From assembly GCA_973895155.1 (NCBI GenBank), contig OZ316897.1:21328001-21392000 (forward strand): 64,000 nt of DNA, in the 5' to 3' direction. This DNA is from Marsupella aquatica. Its lineage: Eukaryota; Marchantiophyta. The translations under genes and the position numbers were made by a program. The notes beneath the pieces were generated by a model that saw only the letters and a program-made list of their open reading frames with translations, was not told the origin of the DNA and did not search any database. This document shows, piece by piece, positions 11,102 to 22,907 of the stretch; position 1 is the stretch's first letter; each line of letters starts with the position of its first letter.

Positions 11102-12674
11102 ATCCCTCTAGCTATGAAGAAGCTATGGCCTCTCCAGAGAAGGATAAGTGGTTGGAGGCGATGTTGAAGGAGATGAATTCTTTGAAGAAGAATTCAACTT
11201 GGCGCTTAACTGACATGCCTTGCGGGAAAACACTAGTTCCGTGTAGATGGTTGTACAAGAGGAAGTAGGATGGCACTTACAAGGCACGCCTTGTGGCCAA
11301 AGGGTACACCCAGAAGGAGGGCTTGGACTACAAGGAGATTTTCTCACCAGTTGTCAAACTCGCTACTATCCGTGTCTTACTTGCGATTGTGGTATTCTAT
11401 GATCTTGAGTTAGATCAGATGGATGTAATTACTGCTTTCCTGCATGGATTGCTTGATGTGGAGATTTATATGACTCAGCCTCCAGGTTTTATTGATGAGA
11501 AGACCAGACACTTGGTGTGTAAGCTCTTGCACTCGTTATACGGATTGAAGCAGAGTCCCAGACAGTGGAATAAGCGTTTTGATTCCTTCATGTTATCCCA
11601 GGGGTTCACACGAAGTGAACATGATTGTTATATTTACATGAAGGAGGTGGAGAATTACTCACGTTTTGGTTACATTGTGCTGGCATTGTACGTGGATGAC
11701 ATGCTGATCCTGGCTGAGAATAAGTTTGATGTTGCCCATCTGAAAGCAATGCTGAGTAAGGAGTTTTCAATGAAGGACTTGGGTCAGGCCAAGAAGATAC
11801 TAGGGATGGAGATTCATCGTGACAGGGAGCAAAGGCAATTATGGTTGTCTCAGAGGCATTATTGGAGAAGGTACTTGCCAAGTATGGAATGGAGAATGCA
11901 AAACCAGTTGGTACTCCATTGGCCTCCCACTTTAAACTCTCAAAGAATGATTGCCCTTCTAGTGAGAGTGATAGACTGGCGATGAAACATGTTCCCTATG
12001 ATAGTGTTGTGGGTAGTTTGATGTATGCAATGACATGCACTAGACCTGACATTGCCCACGCTGTTAGCATTTTGAGCAGATTTATGGCAAATCCTGGTAA
12101 GCTTCACTGGGAAGCAGTGAAGTGGGTTTTGCGGTATCTGAAAGGTACCTTAGATTGTGGGATCTTATTTGACGGTAAAGCAGACTCTATATTAGAGTTG
12201 GAAGGTTTTGTAGATTCAGATTATGCTGGTAACTTGGATAACAGGAAGTCTACTATAGGCTATGTGGTTATGCTGGGTGGAGGTTGTATCAACTGGAAGT
12301 CGACAACTCAATCTTGTGTTGCGTTGTCTACTACTGAGGCTGAGTACATTGCTGCATGTGAGGCAACCAAGGAGCTGATTTGGCTACGGAGATTGGTGAG
12401 TGATCTGGGTCTTTTACCTGAAAGACTGGTGCTACTGTGCGACAGTCAAAGTGCTTTGCATCTAGCTAAGAACCCTGTGTTCCATGCCAGGACAAAGCAC
12501 ATTGACATTCGTTATCACTTCATCCGTGAGGTGATTGAGACGAAACAAATGTTTCTGGAGAAGGTGGCTTCAGAGGAGAATGCAGCAGACATGCTTACCA
12601 AAGTTTTACCTACTAGTAGCTTTAGTCATTGTGTGGATATTATTAATGTTAGGGCCAAACCGGAGACTATGTAG
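11102..12674 (+). pseudogene. Copia 1 pol, 3' half: reverse transcriptase and RNase H
   Basis: The plus-strand frame starts abruptly at the gypsy boundary. It shows the Ty1/copia RT blocks, including LDQMDVITAFLHG, the catalytic YVDDM near 11691, then the RNase H block with GFVDSDYAGN and the C-terminal TKHIDIRYHFIRE. It stops at TAG 12672-12674. It is broken by a TAG at about 11266-11268 (KRK*DGTYK) and by a frameshift near 11845, where the reading frame changes between the RT and RNase H parts. Gag, protease, integrase and the 5' LTR would lie on the other side of gypsy A, outside the window. Confidence 0.92.
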
Positions 12675-12741
12675 ATATGTTACTTAGTTACGTATTGTAT
12701 ATCACCTGGCTCATTGTGTGAACTGGAGTCAAGGTGGAGAT

Positions 12742-13034
12742 TGTTAGGAATTGACTCGAGTTCCCGACTTAGTTTATTTGGCCTTACTAGGGTTAGTTAA
12801 CCCTAGATTACATTAGGATAAGATTCGCTTTGTTTAGGCCCACTCATCTTGGCCCCCTTGGGGGGTATAGGCTGGAGGGAGACCACTCTCTCCCTCATTC
12901 TTCACATGTACTCTCATTTGCTATGGAGCCTTCAGGAGTTTCTCCACTCGGGGTGTCTCGTCGGTGTAGCGTCTGATTGAGTGTCTCTCATGTTTCCGCA
13001 TTGCTGTCTAGTCCGGAGCTGACGGTTTCTTACA
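12742..13034 (+). repeat. 3' LTR of copia 1
   Basis: A purine-rich AAGGTGGAGA tract (12731-12740) precedes TGTTAGGAATTGACTCG at 12742. The LTR plausibly ends TTCTTACA at 13034. A length of 293 bp is normal for copia LTRs. The partner LTR is outside the window, so the 3' end is inferred from the TG...CA rule only. Confidence 0.75.
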
Positions 13035-16000
13035 AAATCTAGGTAGTGATGACTGGATTCTAGATAAACACAGTGACAAACCAAATGAGAAGTGTGACCA
13101 CCAAACAAGAAGTGAGTTTTTGATTTTGCGAAAAACGGCAAAAAATCACTAAAATTAAGATCAAAAACGCTATTTTGAGGATGAATCCAAAATCGCATCC
13201 AACATCGGATTTCAAATCGTGATACTGTCGACACAAAAATAAAGAATTGTTACATTCCAAAATTCCGAGACACTTCATCTAAAAAAAGGGCAAATTCCAA
13301 AATCTAGAAAAACAATGCTTTTTAGGTGATCCTTCTAAAAGCTAAATCCGAGCGTCAAACAAAACTAGGAAAACACAAGATTTCATTTTTGCAATCAAAA
13401 TGGCAAACTGAAAATGGGATATGGCGTATCCCATTTCGGATTCAACCGTTGAACGTGAAAGAAAACCACACCAAATCATTCTCTTGACGCTTCCATTTAA
13501 CCTTGGGTTTAAAATATTTGAATTTTTAACTGCGGTAAAACTAAAAATTGCAAAAACTTGACCGCAGACTACAGTCGACCCACACAGTTAGTTAAGTTAA
13601 CTGGACGATATTTTTGAAAATATTTTAGCCCATAACGCATGATGAATACAAGACGGGATCCAAGTATCCACTCTCGTATTCAACCTCAATGATTTCCACC
13701 TGCAACTTTGCATCAGGAGATCTTTCGACATGAATACCAATTGAGATCCATGGATCCCATTTTTTTTGCAAGTCCAAAAACTCATCGGGAAAACAGGAGG
13801 ATGAACTAGTATCGCATACCTTGATATTCTAGTTTGAAGACCAATTGGGATCCACGACGACTTCCTAACAAACCTACAATTTAAATTTCAGCATTCCTTG
13901 AAAAGACAGACTCTCACTTTAAAAAACCCTCGTACGGACCAATCAGGGAATGCCAATAAGGATCCACGTATCTCATTTTTCTAAACAAGTCCAAAAATAA
14001 CCCACTCAAAACCAAGGATGAATACCAAATGGGTGTTGAACTAAGACGTCATTCGCAACGACCATACAACCATGACTTATTCCATGCACACGTAGTCGAC
14101 ACAATCTCTACGTGGTTCACCTCTTCTCCAAGGCTACGTCCACGCAAACACTCAAGCTTTACTTCAAGAGTAAACGAACATACATGCTCTCCCTCTTCCT
14201 CAAGTTGCTCCGTCACAATGAGTAAGCACCACACACCAGCGGCTTACACTAGCCCTGGTATATTCAAGGTCACACACGACTTATCTAACCTCAGCTAAGA
14301 CCCTAACTGTGGTTAGCCTAAGTGTCGTAACCTTTGAGTCACAAGACTAAGAGCAATCCTTAACAATGGGATCCATGGAATCCCATTTGGTATTCGCCTG
14401 CCAAAATTTACCCTTGCCGCACCTTGCACCTTGATATTGAGGTTTGAATACCAACACGGATCCACGGATCCCATTTGGTATTCACCCGCCAAAATTTGCA
14501 ATTGCCACACCTCGCACCTCAATATTGAGGTTTGAATACCGACACGGATCCATACCGACACGGCTCCATGAGTCCCATTTGTTGATTCAACTCCAAAACA
14601 ATTTTGGATTTTTCCTTGCTCAGCATAATTCCAATTACATCCATTTTTTACTCTTTCAAAATATGTAGGACCAATCAACAGACCTACCTAAAGTGGGTTT
14701 GTGGATCCCACCTCAGATTCAAAGTCCCGAATTGGCCCTCGGTTACAAGTCACTCATCCATTTTCACATTTGAATACGAAATTGGATTTCATTTGGTCTT
14801 TGTAAAATTCTTATCACTCTTTGTAAAGTTCTTGATTTGTAAAATAACATGTTCTTATACCAAATGGGATAAAACAACATGTTCTTATACCAAATGTGGG
14901 ATCCATGGATCCCACTCGGTATTCATACAAGGTTTTATGACTTTTTCCTTTCTAGATTTGTGAAATAACATGTTTGAATATTACATGGGATACTTGGTAT
15001 CCCACTTGGTATTCCTCTTGAAGTTTTGATCATTTGTGATCTTTTTACAAATGCAATCTGATTTTTTTGCGAGATTTTGCCTGATCTCAGATTTTTGCTT
15101 TTTCTATTTTTGCGGCGCCGAGTAAAGCAGCCAAAAAATCTCAAGCTCTTCTTTCTAACGGTATCAATTATAAGGAATTTGGATAAATACCGATAAAGAT
15201 ATGGCTTCCAAAGCGTGAGAGGGTACAAACTTAAGTTTTTGTAATTTTATAATTTCACCCCACAACTTAACCTGATCATATCTTAGTCAATCTTGCATTT
15301 TGCACCTAAATGCTTCATATTCAGAGGTTGAATGCAAAGTGGGATACCTCGTATCCCACTTCGCATCGGATAACCTCATTTTTTCACGTTTATGATATCC
15401 AAACTGGATTTTTGAAGATTGAATCCCAAATGGGATACGCCATATTTGGACCGCCATTAGACTCACAAGAGAAAATGTTGTTTTCCCAGGAAAACTAAAG
15501 CTTGAGTCGGTGTCTATCACTGAACGACAACAAGAGCTTCAGTGCGTGTTTAGTCAAACTGCGTCTGCAAAACAATCAGCAATCCATAAGACTTTTCCCA
15601 TCATTCCAAGAAAACTCTAGGTAGATACCACATGGGATACCCCATATCCCACTTCGCATCCAACCTCCTTTTTTAGCTAAAGAGAAACAAAAATTGGACA
15701 TTTGAAGGGTGAATCCCAAACGGGATACGCCGTATCCCATTTGGGATTCGTCCTCGCCATTTCCATAAAGATTCTCACCTGTTAGTCAAATCTGATTTTC
15801 AGGGAATACGAATTTGTATAGACGGTGTGTATTTGTCGAGAGGAAGAGGATACGGAGCGAGAAAAAATGAGCGGAAATTTTCAAGCGGGGATCTCCTATT
15901 TATAGTTTTCTCCCTGATCATGGTTAGTTCTTGACTACAGTTGCATCGCAATCGGTTAAATATTACTGTTGATAAGAATTGTTTGGGAATATTCTTAACG

Positions 16001-16150
16001 GGTAAACCAATATCGGCACTTTTACTGCGTTTGTTTTATTTTTTTTGGAATTTTGCGGTTGGATCCGAAATGGGATACGCTGTATCCCATCTTCGTATTC
16101 GTGTCGATTTTTCCCATTTTTTAAAATCTAAAAACTAGTTTTTAGGAGGA
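13035..16150. repeat. Noncoding region with ~11 dispersed near-palindromes
   Basis: No coding region is supported in this A/T-rich 3.1 kb. It repeatedly shows a palindrome built on ATGGGATAC..GTATCCCAT or GTGGGATCCATGGATCCCAC. Copies are near 13414-13436, 13743-13760, 14366-14386, 14455-14475, 14895-14914, 14985-15005, 15339-15359, 15632-15651, 15721-15740 and 16070-16090, with a half-site at about 15428. Several are flanked by GGTATTC or its complement, extending the hairpin. The layout resembles subterminal or transposase-binding repeats of a noncoding DNA transposon. I could not define terminal repeats or a target duplication. Confidence 0.7.
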
Positions 16151-17697
16151 ATACTAATTCCGTATCCAAGATATTTTTGATTCTCGTTTGGTCCGTCACT
16201 ATGTTGATAATGCATGTACCTTTCACATTTGCTCTAGGAGAGATTTTTCAATCCTTACACGGTTTCCAACGGTTCAATGTTGATGGGAAATGGAATCCCA
16301 GGTCAAATAGTTGGACTTGGATCTGCTAGATTTCGGATGTTTGATGGTGTTGTGAGAACGTTGAGGAATGTGAGACATATTCCCAACATGATGAAAAATC
16401 TCATTTCACTTGGAGTTTTAGAAGCAAATGGCCATCGGTGGAGTTCTGCTAATGGTGTCCTTTAGGTTTCAACAGGTACTAAAGTTGTATTGAAGGGAAA
16501 GAGACATAAAAATCTATACATTTTGGAGGGCAATGTAGTCTGTGATGAAGCCAATGTAACCTTATCTCATGAGGAAACGGCCCGGTTGTGGCACTTTCGA
16601 CTAGGTCACATGAGTGAAAAAGGTTTGGCTATTCTTCAGAAAAAAGGATTACTTTATAATTTGCAATCTTGTAAGTTGGAATTTGTGTGCTTGGGAAGCA
16701 GCACAGGAAACCCTTCGGAGTTGGAACTCACACCAGCAAGGAGGTACTTGAGTATGTACATAGTGATGTGTGGGGTCCAGCCCCAACTCCCTCACATTTT
16801 GGATGGTTATACTATGTCACGTTCATAGACGAAATCTTACTCAAGGTATGTGTGGATATACTTTCCACATAGTAAGTTTGATCAATGTTTTTGCCACTTT
16901 TAAGGAGTGGAAAGCCCAAGTTGAGATTCAGATTGGTAAAAAGGTGAGATATCTATGATCAGATAACGGCGGTGAATACAGTTCCTGGGATTTGGAACGT
17001 ATTGTAAGGAGCAAAGGATTACCCACCATCTCACAACAAGTTATACTCCACAGCAAAATGGTGTTTCTGAGAGACTCAACCGAATGCTATTGGAACGCTC
17101 GAGGAGTATGTTGAGTCAATCATGCTTACCACATGAGTTTTGGGCTAAAACTATCAACACTGCAACTTATTTAGTAAATTTTTCTCCATCCAGTTCTATT
17201 GGATTCAAGACGCCATTTGAAATGAGGTACGGGTGTCCAGCAGATTACTCACATCTGAGGATTTTTGGATGTGATGCTTATGTACTTACACCTTCCTAGC
17301 TTTGATCCAAGCTGGAGTCCAAATTGAAGAAGTGCATTTTCCTTGGCTATCAGAAAGGTGTGAAGGGTTATAGGTTATGGGATCCAGTAACATGTAAAGT
17401 AATTGTCAGTAGAGATGTGTCATTTAATGAATCCAGATCATCAAAGGAGGGGGAGAGTTCTCAGGCCAAGGGGAAATCTCTCATCCCGGACCGGGTTGAT
17501 GGGGAGATTAGTCATGATGTTGTTCATGATAGGAGAGATGGAGAAGCTCCGGACTTGGAGCCAGTTCCTTTGATGGAACAAGAAGAGCAGATTGTTGCTG
17601 GGGTACCTCAAATTCAACCAGCAGCAGCAGTGAGATCAGTCTGAGTCATCTACTAGAAGAACTTCTAGTCATTCTACTATAGCTCCTACCAGGTATG
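16150..17697 (+). pseudogene. Copia 2 pol, first half: protease end, GAG-pre-integrase, integrase
   Basis: Plus-strand fragments in order: a protease-end block near 16212 (ACTFH), the GAG-pre-integrase region with the zinc-finger histidines near 16590 (LWHFRLGHMSEKGL), integrase core pieces (HSDVWGPAPTPSHFG near 16758, then HEFWAKTINTATYLV) and an integrase C-terminal block ending SRDVSFNES. It is broken by TAG at 16463-16465, a frameshift near 16680, further frame changes around 16860-17080 and stops at 17297 and 17642. The reading resumes after the CACTA insertion at 63510. The family differs from copia 1. Confidence 0.88.
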
Positions 17698-17726
17698 CAC
17701 TAGTGGAAAATAGTGTCCTTAATGAC
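17698..17726 (+). repeat. CACTA left terminal inverted repeat
   Basis: It starts CACTAGTGGAAAATAGTGTC. It pairs with the inverted right end at 63478-63506 (about 23 of 29 identical) and is preceded by the ATG target duplication. Confidence 0.88.
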
Positions 17727-18054
17727 TAGAATGAGGACTGAAAAACGAGTCATATGTACCAATATATGACTAGAGCTTTTCTATCATACCTGCCTCATCT
17801 TTTAGGACAGTCAATTAAGACAAATGACTAAAACTCTCACCAGTCATTTATGATAGTCCTAAATGACACAATATTTCTGAAATGACATGTTGTCCTAAAT
17901 GACTGAATGAACGGCCGTCAGTCATTTAGGCATGTCTTTAATGACACATATTTAAACAAATCATATTACAACACGTGGCAACTACGCACGGTTGTCATTA
18001 TATGTCATTTCAGACATGTCATAAATGACACAATAATAAATCATTTAAGGTGTC
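17727..18054. repeat. CACTA left subterminal repeats
   Basis: Short motifs of the type AAATGACT, ATGACACA and their complements recur every 10-30 bp on both strands. Subterminal motif arrays in CACTA elements are binding sites for the TnpA-type protein. The same motifs fill the right end of the element. Confidence 0.8.
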
Positions 18055-18375
18055 ATTTAGTGTGTCATTGAAGGTGTCGTACATGGTGTCATTAAAAATG
18101 TCATACAAGGTGTCATACAAGGTGTCATTGAGAGTGTCATATAAGGTGTCATTGAGAGTCATTGAGGGTGTCATACAAGGTGTCATTGAGGGTATCATAC
18201 ATAGTATCATACAGGGTGTCATATAGGATGTCATACAGGGTGTCATTGAGGGTGTCATACAAGGTGTCATTGAGGGTGTCATTGAGGGTGTCATACATGG
18301 TGTCATTGAGGGTGTCATACATGGTGTCATTGAGGTTGTCATATATGGTGTCATTGAGGGTGTCATATAGGGTGT
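18055..18375. repeat. 12-bp minisatellite GTCATTGAGGGT / GTCATACAAGGT
   Basis: About 26 tandem copies of a 12-bp unit alternate between GTCATTGAGGGT and GTCATACA(A/T)GGT forms. Every unit keeps GTCAT, the core of the subterminal motif. This looks like tandem amplification of a TnpA-type binding site. The Met-Thr-Pro and Val-Ser repeats that translate from it are artefacts. Confidence 0.85.
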
Positions 18376-18482
18376 TTTTAAGTAATGTCATTTGGAATGT
18401 ATCTAAGAAGAGCTCATAGTTATATTCAAAATCACATACAATGAATTCACTTAAAACCCTAAACAAAGACATCACTTTGTGC

Positions 18483-18626
18483 ATCATCATTGTATTCAGA
18501 AATTCACACTCCAACATTCACAAGCTCTAATATAGAATAATTGAAAAAACAGAAATCATCATTGTATTCAGAAATTCACATTCCAACATTCACAAGCTCT
18601 AATATAGAACAATTGAAAAAACAGAA
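18483..18626. repeat. 72-bp tandem duplication
   Basis: The sequence beginning ATCATCATTGTATTCAGAAA at 18483 is repeated from 18555, with very few differences. It lies in the 3' flank of the TnpA-like gene. Confidence 0.8.
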
Positions 18627-19649
18627 GTCTTTATGATGAAGTGATAGAAAGTACACATTTTTCACTCGCATGAGTGAAACAATGGTAACCAAAATATTCA
18701 AAAATTCTCTGTTCTACATGATCAGAGAAAATATTCAACACTTCCGAAGAAACCTAGCATTCCACAATGTATTCATTCCTAACACATTCCGTAAACAGAG
18801 TTGTTTCTCTTCTTTGTTGGGCATTGGCAATGTTGCATCACCACAATACACTGCCTTAACTGATACTCGCACCCAAGGACTCTCAATCATGACACAATGA
18901 AATTTATCCTCTCCTGGTAACCCTGTCACTTCACCTCTAGCAACAACTGTAGAGCGATCCACAACGCTTCGTACTTCTACAGCATCTCCTTTTGAAAACT
19001 GCCACACAAAATTGTTAGGACAAAATACTGTCTTGTAGTACTGATTTGAGCATATCATCAATTTAAGAACATAAGCCAACTGAAAACAAATTCACCTTTG
19101 CTGCTGGATTTGGGGAGAGAATTGGTCCTCGTTCACTAGGTGAGATAGTGATAGGGGTTGATTTCTTGAATCTCTTTGAAGGCCTAGGTGGTGTAGCCTC
19201 TAGTTCCTAAATTGCATTTGACACTATCTATTCATCTGTGACAGCAATCTCATCACTCTCACCATTACCAATGCTGCTTTGTACAACGCAAGGTTCCTGC
19301 AGTGCTCCCAAATTTGCTTCTCCCATACTTGGCTTTGGCTTCTACCTTGTTAAAGTATCTGATTTCTCTCGTTGTGATACAGGATTCTCCCCTGAAGAAG
19401 CTACCACAAAACCAAACAATGAATGCTTAGAAAACTTCATTCTAAATTGAAAAATAAACTATTGCATATGTAATATATTTAGAGTATAAGTTTGTATGTT
19501 CTTACCATCACCATCACCTGAGAAAGTAAGAGAACGTTTCCTGCTACTACCTTTAGGCTCAACCACCACCTTAGTAGCAATTGCATTTGATAATTGCATA
19601 TGAAACTGATTCTGTTGATTTTGTGCAATGAAAGAGGTCATCATAGATG

Positions 19650-19658
19650 TCAAATTGT
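19650..19658 (+). repeat. MULE target-site duplication, left
   Basis: TCAAATTGT, repeated exactly at 33242-33250. A 9-bp duplication is typical for MULEs. Confidence 0.88.
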
Positions 19659-19774
19659 GAGGAATTGTACGGTGCGAGGAAACAGGAGATTTTGCTAGCG
19701 AGGCAACATTGTTAGCGAAGCATTCTGGCGGATACATTTATCTCACATTCCATGAAAATAATGCCCAAACAGTA

Positions 19775-22211
19775 TGTGACGCCAATGACATGGTCCTTAT
19801 TTTGTAACCTGATTAAGTAGGTTGCTGTATGCAAGGAGTAGCTATTGATATTGCATAACAATTAGCAAGATGGCAAGAATAAGGGCAATCATGGCGTTAA
19901 GAGTAGGGAAATAAAAGCTATGTCGCGGGTGGTCGACGACCATATCTCTTTCAATATGTCACCAAATCCGGATCTGTAAAGAGCATTGGAAAGATCTGGT
20001 CAAGGCGAGTAAAATCGATATAAAACACTCGAGAAACGGAGGTGTATTAAGAAAGATACGGCCTGATTAGTGTGACGGGTTAACTTGTGGCCGAAATTAG
20101 CGAATTCGGCTTCAGTTTCGGGTTAACCCAAGCTCGACCACGGCTTAGCTTATGTGAGCACGGCTTCAGCTTAGCTCAGGTCAGCACGGCTTCAGCTTAG
20201 CTTAGGTAAACACGGTTTCAGCTTAGCTTAGGTAAGCACGGCTCCAGCTTAGCTCAGGTCAGCACGGCTTCAGCTTAGCTCAGGTCAGCGCGGCCTCAGG
20301 TTAGCATAGGTAAGCTCGGGTTCGGGCTAAGCTTAGGCTAGGTTAGCGGACAGCGGATAGCGGATAGCGGGTAGCGGCCTAACCCGAGACCACGGGTTAG
20401 CTCTACTCGGGTTAGATAGGATAGCTAGGTTAGCCGAACTCGGGTTAGCTATGTAACTCGGGTTAGCGCAGCAGTGAGTACCCCCTCTCGGTTGCGGGGG
20501 CATAACTCTCTGTGTATTTGACCAAATCGGCTATAATTGACCTCGTTGGAAAGAGGAGCTCAAGCCGCTTCCAACGTTGCTATCCACGCAGAAAATGGTT
20601 GAATAGAGAAATCGGGAGAGGAGGCGCAAGCTCGCAAAAACCATGGAGGAGGGCCAAATCCGAAGTACATAGCCAATTCGAGATAGAAATAAAGTTGCGA
20701 GTTAGGGTTCAGTAGTTAGAGATAGTGGCGGCTCTGTTAGGGCTGGGATGGGGCTCCAGCAGCGTAGTATCCACCCATTTGGGCTCAATATGAGAGTATA
20801 TAGAGCAGCCCCCCGGTAGAGGCAAGGGGGGGGACTTCAGTTGTGTGATCTCACTTAGACTGAGCAGCAGGGAGGAGCTCTGTGCAAGCAAGGCTGGACT
20901 TGGACGCTGCGTGTTGGGGAGAGCTTGGTTGTGCTATTACTCAAGGAGTAATCAGCCAAGCTTCACAGCAACGGGTTGCTAGGTTTGCGAGCTGGATTGT
21001 GGCTCTTTCTAGTGGGCAGCACAACTGGGTTCTTTTCCCCCGATATAGAGCCTTGGTGATAGGTGATGTATTGGTGATTGTAAACTGTGGGGAGGATTTC
21101 AATTCGATTTGCGGTGGGCACATTAGGGAGGCTGAGATACTGATTAAGGGGCAGCAGGAGGAGCATTTACAGTTCAGTCTGGCAAGGCTACGTGATCCAT
21201 GGGGAGTCCCGACCTTTGTCTGGTGGAGAGCACTAAGGGATCTATGGCCAGAGCTAAGCTTGCAGGGCAAGCGTGAGGCCGGGCCTCATTGCAGTCTGGG
21301 GTAGATCGCCGTTAGGCCTGGTACCAGCTTTGAAGTCAAGTCAACTATGCATGCGTAACTTGACGTTCTGAATTGGAGGTGCGAGATCTGTATGTGCCCC
21401 CAAGAATGAAATGCAGTGAAGGAGGTTGAGTTCAGGATTGAGTTTGCAAGGCAAGTACGGGATTGGTTTGAGTCCAATCTGTCGTCGCAATCTGGAGTGA
21501 GCCGGGCTCAGGTTCAGGATTGAGCTTGCATGGCAAGCATGGGGCTTGCGGGGCAAGCACGTCACAATCTAGAGTAGACAGCCTTCGGGCCTATTGTTCG
21601 GATCAAGTGTTCTCAGTGAACTATTGTGCACATCTTTGAATCTAATTGAGTTTTCCTCTCAGGCCTCATTTCTCTCATGGATGTGTGTGTGTGTGAGGCA
21701 ATCTGAGTGTATGATGGGACTAGCAGCGCCATTGAGAGGTGTATAGGGTGCATTGAAGCGGGCTGGGTGAGGACTGTCATAGCTCTGATTGCTGAGAGTG
21801 GAATGGCAGAGTGGTGGGGCAATGGCTTAGAAGTCCCTAAGCCAGGAATCAGTCAGGAGTCACTGGTTTATGGGTATATTCCGGCGGCGGAATAGAAATA
21901 TACCTATGACAGTAAGCATACGTATAGACCTATGTGCACCGTAGCGCTAGGCCCTGTGTGTACGGGCCCGATATGAAGACCCCTTATCACCAGAAATATC
22001 ATGAGCACGGATCTGATTCCCAACCTTGGTTCTTAGGGATTGAGCTTGGGTGATGTGTGACGGAGTCTTGTTATGATAGTCTGGTGTTAAGGGCATAAAT
22101 TGGTGTTTACCGGCCTTCACAGCATCCCTTTGTGATCCTCAGGTACAAGGAGATGGTTTTGGCACCCATAGTGACGTCTTTGGTGTTAAGACCCATGTCA
22201 ATCGCGTGACA
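19775..22211. repeat. Solo LTR inside the MULE
   Basis: The 2437-bp segment begins TGTGACGCC and ends GCGTGACA. It is flanked by CAGTA (19770-19774) and CAGTC (22212-22216), a 5-bp duplication with one mismatch. No gag or pol is present. It shares the CCGGCGGCGGAAT motif (about 21880) with the gypsy LTRs in this window and has a similar TGTGAYGCC start, so it probably comes from a related gypsy family. A likely recombination-derived solo LTR; no coding region is supported. Confidence 0.7.
20157..20340. repeat. 26-bp tandem repeat in the solo LTR
   Basis: About seven units of 26 bp, beginning AGCACGGCTTCAGCTTAGCT, degenerate toward the right end. Shorter CGGATAG and GGGTTAG repeats continue to about 20470. 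Confidence 0.85.
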
Positions 22212-22464
22212 CAGTCTCAGTTTTCCACCTCTTACAATAATGAAAAGAATATGACAATGGAAAATCCTGCATGATTTTCATAAGTATTCCATACTTGAGC
22301 CACACACGATTTAATCATCTAAAAAGGATCACCAAAACTAGAAACTCCCATCAAATTATGGAACCTCTTTACATTGAAAGTGTGGATCGCCAACAACTTC
22401 AAGACAGAAAAACGGTAAGAGTCAACCTCGACCAGTACATCCAGTCCTACTTCCTCTTACTTGA

Positions 22465-22889
22465 TCAGTCATAAACTTCATCCTCTGATTCATCGGAGAT
22501 GTCACTACTACTAGGATCGCTACTGGTCTCCCTCTCCGTGGACTCGGCAGACTCATCTAAATACTGACGGACTGTCCCCGCCTCATTGTCGATAAACCTT
22601 GAACAATCCAGATATCTTCGAGCACCTCTCATGGACCGAAGTCCTTTCGATTCCCAAGTCAAGATAACAGGATCTTCATCAACCTGCCTCGCCGATGTCT
22701 CAGCATAGCACGGAAGAGTAAAAGGCTTCTCAGGAGTAACCACAATGGACTCCTGGACTTCCCTCCGAAGACGAAATCTCTCCTCAGAAAACTAATCCAC
22801 CCTCCTATCACTGACGCAACCACCGACATCAGTTGACGAAGAGCAACAAAATAAAGAAAACAAAAGAAACCAAATAGGGAGTCCGACAT
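22465..22889 (-). pseudogene. Small Ser/Asp/Glu-tailed protein of the MULE
   Basis: A minus-strand frame of about 130 codons ends at 22465 with an acidic, serine-rich tail (SSSDISDESEDEVYD). A TAG interrupts it near 22793, where CAG would restore Gln. No start is clear; it may be a last exon or an independent small gene. The acidic tail is like that of the other small MULE protein at 31903-32331, but I see no convincing alignment between the two bodies. Function unknown. Confidence 0.45.
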
Positions 22890-22907
22890 CAGAAGAGGCC
22901 AAGTACT

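Noticed and set aside
18019-18517. Frames encoding Met-Thr-Pro, Asn-Asp-Thr and Val-Ser-Tyr repeats
   Set aside because: They are translations of the 12-bp minisatellite in several frames on both strands; no gene signal.
20882-21304. 140-codon frame in the solo LTR
   Set aside because: No recognisable domain; lies in noncoding LTR sequence with an equally long frame on the other strand.
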